This document shows, piece after piece, positions 62,531-64,000 of a stretch of 64,000 bases of DNA. The notes beneath the pieces were generated by a model that saw only the letters and a program-made list of their open reading frames with translations, was not told the DNA's origin and did not search any database. The DNA is from Roseiarcus sp963751165 (lineage in GTDB: Bacteria; Pseudomonadota; Alphaproteobacteria; Rhizobiales; Beijerinckiaceae). A program made the position numbers and the translations under genes. Position 1 is the first letter of the stretch. Each line of letters opens with the position of its first letter. Where the stretch lies: contig CAVVTP010000030.1 of the NCBI GenBank assembly GCA_963751165.1, positions 1 through 64,000 of the forward strand. The letters are read 5' to 3'.

Positions 62531-63918
62531 GAGAAGGTCTTTCGCGGATCGAACGCGTCGCGCACCGCTTCGCCGATGAAGATCAGAAGCGACAGCAAGA
62601 GCGCGATCACGACGAACGCCGAGATGCCGATCCAGGGCGCCGACAGATTGGACTTGCCCTCCAGCAGCAGCTCGCCGAGCGACGGCGAACCCGGCGGCAT
62701 ACCGAGCCCGAGGAAGTCGAGCGAGGTCAGCGTGCTGATCGACGAATTGACGATGAACGGCAGAAAGGTAAGCGTCGCGACCATCGCGTTCGGCAGCACG
62801 TGCTTGACGATGATCTTGGCGTTGGATAGTCCGAGCGCGCGCGCCGCGTTGACGTATTCGAAGTTGCGGGCGCGCAAGAACTCGGCCCGCACGACATGGA
62901 CGAGGCTTACCCACGAGAACAGCAAGAGGATCGTCAGCAGCACCAGGAAGCTCGGCGCCAGGATCGCCGACAGGATGATGAGAATGTAGAGATGGGGCAG
63001 CGACGACCAGATTTCGATCACCCGCTGCATCACGAGGTCGAGCCACCCGCCGAAATAGCCTTGCACCGCCCCGGCAAACACGCCGATGACCGACGAAACG
63101 CCCGCCAGAATCAGTCCGAACAGCACCGAGATGCGGAAGCCGTAGATGAGGCGCGCGACGATGTCGTGCCCGTCCTGATCGGAGCCGAGCCACAGCGGTT
63201 CGAGCTTCCAGCAGGGAGAGGCCACGGTCGACGCGTCCTTCACGCCCTGCTTCTCCAGGGCGGCGCGGCACTGGGCGGCGCTCAGCATCCAAGTTGGCGG
63301 GGTCGGCAACGGGGTCGGCGGATCGAGGATGGTGGTCGAATTGGCGAAGCGGATCGGCGGCCAGATCATCCAGCCGTGCGCCTTGATCTCATTGGCGACG
63401 AACGGATCGCGATAATCGGCGTGCGCCTGGAAGCCGCCGAACTTGTCCTCCGGATAATCGACGAACACCGGAAACAGGATCTCGCCCTTGTAGGAGGCGA
63501 TCAGCGGCCGGTCGTTGACGATGAATTCGGCGAACAGCGAGCAGACGAACAGGACGAGGAAGATCGCCAGCGACCACGCCCCGCGCCGGTTGCGGCGGAA
63601 GTTGTCGAGCCGCCGGCGGTTCATCGGCGAGAGTTTCAGCCGGGGGCGTGCCCTCATCCGGCGCCATAGCCCGTCCGAAGACGGGCGTTCTTCCGAACGC
63701 CCTATGGCGCCGCCTTCTCCCGCAAAGCGCGTCGAGAGACCGGCGTCTATCGACGCCCTACGCGGGAGAAGGCCGGGGTGAGGAGCCGCGCGGCCTTCGT
63801 CGGTGAAAGGGAGAAGGGATTCGCCGGCTCCCTCGCGAAGGGCGTCGAAGGACGACGGCGTCTCGAGCGGCCTTGCAGGAGACGGTTCGGGCGAGGGGTC
63901 TTTCCGCTGGTCCACCAT
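62527..63918 (-). CDS. yejE: ABC transporter permease YejE with a repeat-encoded N-terminal insert
   Basis: 463 residues. A unique N-terminal stretch of about 90 residues lies before the conserved beginning MNRRRLDNFRRNRRGAWSLA. TM1 is AIFLVLFVCSLFAEFIV; the periplasmic loop contains DYPEDKFGG; later TM segments and the EAA loop ARALGLSNAKIIVKHVLPNA follow, with DFLGLGMPPGSPSLGELL typical of YejE. The start ATG shares a base with the yejB stop. Part of the N-terminal extension is encoded by nested palindromes at 63661-63772, so the original start may have been further downstream (near 63660). Confidence 0.85.
   Translation of the reverse strand: MVDQRKDPSPEPSPARPLETPSSFDALREGAGESLLPFTDEGRAAPHPGLLPRRASIDAGLSTRFAGEGGAIGRSEERPSSDGLWRRMRARPRLKLSPMNRRRLDNFRRNRRGAWSLAIFLVLFVCSLFAEFIVNDRPLIASYKGEILFPVFVDYPEDKFGGFQAHADYRDPFVANEIKAHGWMIWPPIRFANSTTILDPPTPLPTPPTWMLSAAQCRAALEKQGVKDASTVASPCWKLEPLWLGSDQDGHDIVARLIYGFRISVLFGLILAGVSSVIGVFAGAVQGYFGGWLDLVMQRVIEIWSSLPHLYILIILSAILAPSFLVLLTILLLFSWVSLVHVVRAEFLRARNFEYVNAARALGLSNAKIIVKHVLPNAMVATLTFLPFIVNSSISTLTSLDFLGLGMPPGSPSLGELLLEGKSNLSAPWIGISAFVVIALLLSLLIFIGEAVRDAFDPRKTFS
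63661..63772. repeat. Two nested palindromes inside the yejE 5' region
   Basis: Palindrome A: GCGCCATAG...CTATGGCGC (63661-63710), enclosing the hairpins CCCGTCCGAAGACGGG and GCGTTCTTCCGAACGC. Palindrome B: CCTTCTCCCGC (63713-63723) with GCGGGAGAAGG (63762-63772), enclosing GCGTCGA...TCGACGC. The frame stays open through both, as in RPE-type insertions. Confidence 0.75.
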
Positions 63919-64000
63919 CACACCTCGCGCGTCTCGAAATCGATGCGCGGATCGATCCAGGTGTAGGTGAGGTCGGAGATCAGATTCACCACAAGGCCGA
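63918..64000 (-). CDS. yejB: ABC transporter permease YejB, C-terminal end (partial)
   Basis: Runs off the window. The visible end reads GLVVNLISDLTYTWIDPRID then FETREV, the characteristic YejB/DppB C terminus. The stop overlaps the yejE start by one base, showing the order yejB-yejE-yejF in one operon. The substrate-binding protein YejA would be expected further upstream. Confidence 0.8.
   Translation of the reverse strand, partial: GLVVNLISDLTYTWIDPRIDFETREV

Noticed and set aside
62531..63292. N-terminal extension of the YejF frame
   Set aside because: These residues are an alternate frame of yejE with low-complexity composition. YejF homology begins at MKANAPLID.
1..64000. CRISPR arrays, tRNA or rRNA genes
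   Set aside because: No regularly spaced repeats and no tRNA- or rRNA-like sequence noticed on either strand.

Overview
The window looks like an alphaproteobacterium of the Hyphomicrobiales (Rhizobiales), probably near the Beijerinckiaceae, Methylocystaceae or Nitrobacteraceae. The evidence is high GC, several class III cyclases fused to ATPase or TPR modules, a GGAAC-N16-CGTT (EcfG-type) promoter, a YejBEF-type ABC importer, palindromic repeats of the kind common in these genomes, and many tiny rhizobial accessory proteins. No genus can be fixed from the sequence alone.

Layout. (1) 0.2-5.8 kb: a decayed defence or recombination cluster. An OLD-family ATPase/TOPRIM nuclease and a UvrD-like helicase (Gabija-like GajA/GajB arrangement) lie on the plus strand. 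A helicase with a C-terminal PD-(D/E)XK motif converges on them and is fused at its truncated 5' end to a broken adenylate cyclase. (2) 5.9-9.7 kb: small remnants and an IS630 element. (3) 10-19.4 kb: a cyclase-TPR gene, a TauD/TfdA dioxygenase, and a minus-strand operon with ATGA overlaps (cysteine synthase-like, PLP decarboxylase, SAM-cyclase-AAA-TPR protein). (4) 19.7-53 kb: an accessory region with a serine recombinase, IS1182, IS66 (exact 8-bp target duplication), IS110, a second IS630 that splits a small HTH gene, a lone resolvase, phage-like remnants, an XRE/ImmA pair, and families of very small proteins separated by strong terminators. Stable functions embedded here include the YqjD/YqjE-like stress operon, CorA, an intact cyclase-AAA regulator and an intact SRAP protein. 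(5) 53-64 kb: core metabolism and transport (aldehyde dehydrogenase, MHS-family transporter, enoyl-CoA hydratase-family decarboxylase, NTF2-like and HIT proteins, phosphopentomutase, YejBEF importer).

How genes work together. The YqjD/YqjE/DUF3618 operon has its own general-stress promoter. The cysteine synthase, decarboxylase and cyclase-AAA genes are probably translationally coupled. An XRE regulator at 37.8 kb has two identical-class operators in front of it and is divergent from a Tat-exported protein. YejB-E-F form one overlapping operon.

Caution. Many otherwise well-conserved genes carry one or more single-base frame disruptions without in-frame stops (phosphopentomutase, CorA, the PLP decarboxylase, the 13-17 kb cyclase, ImmA, XRE, a phage lysozyme). 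Some 'pseudogenes' may therefore be indel errors in the assembly. Those in the first 5 kb also carry a catalytic substitution or truncation and look genuinely decayed.
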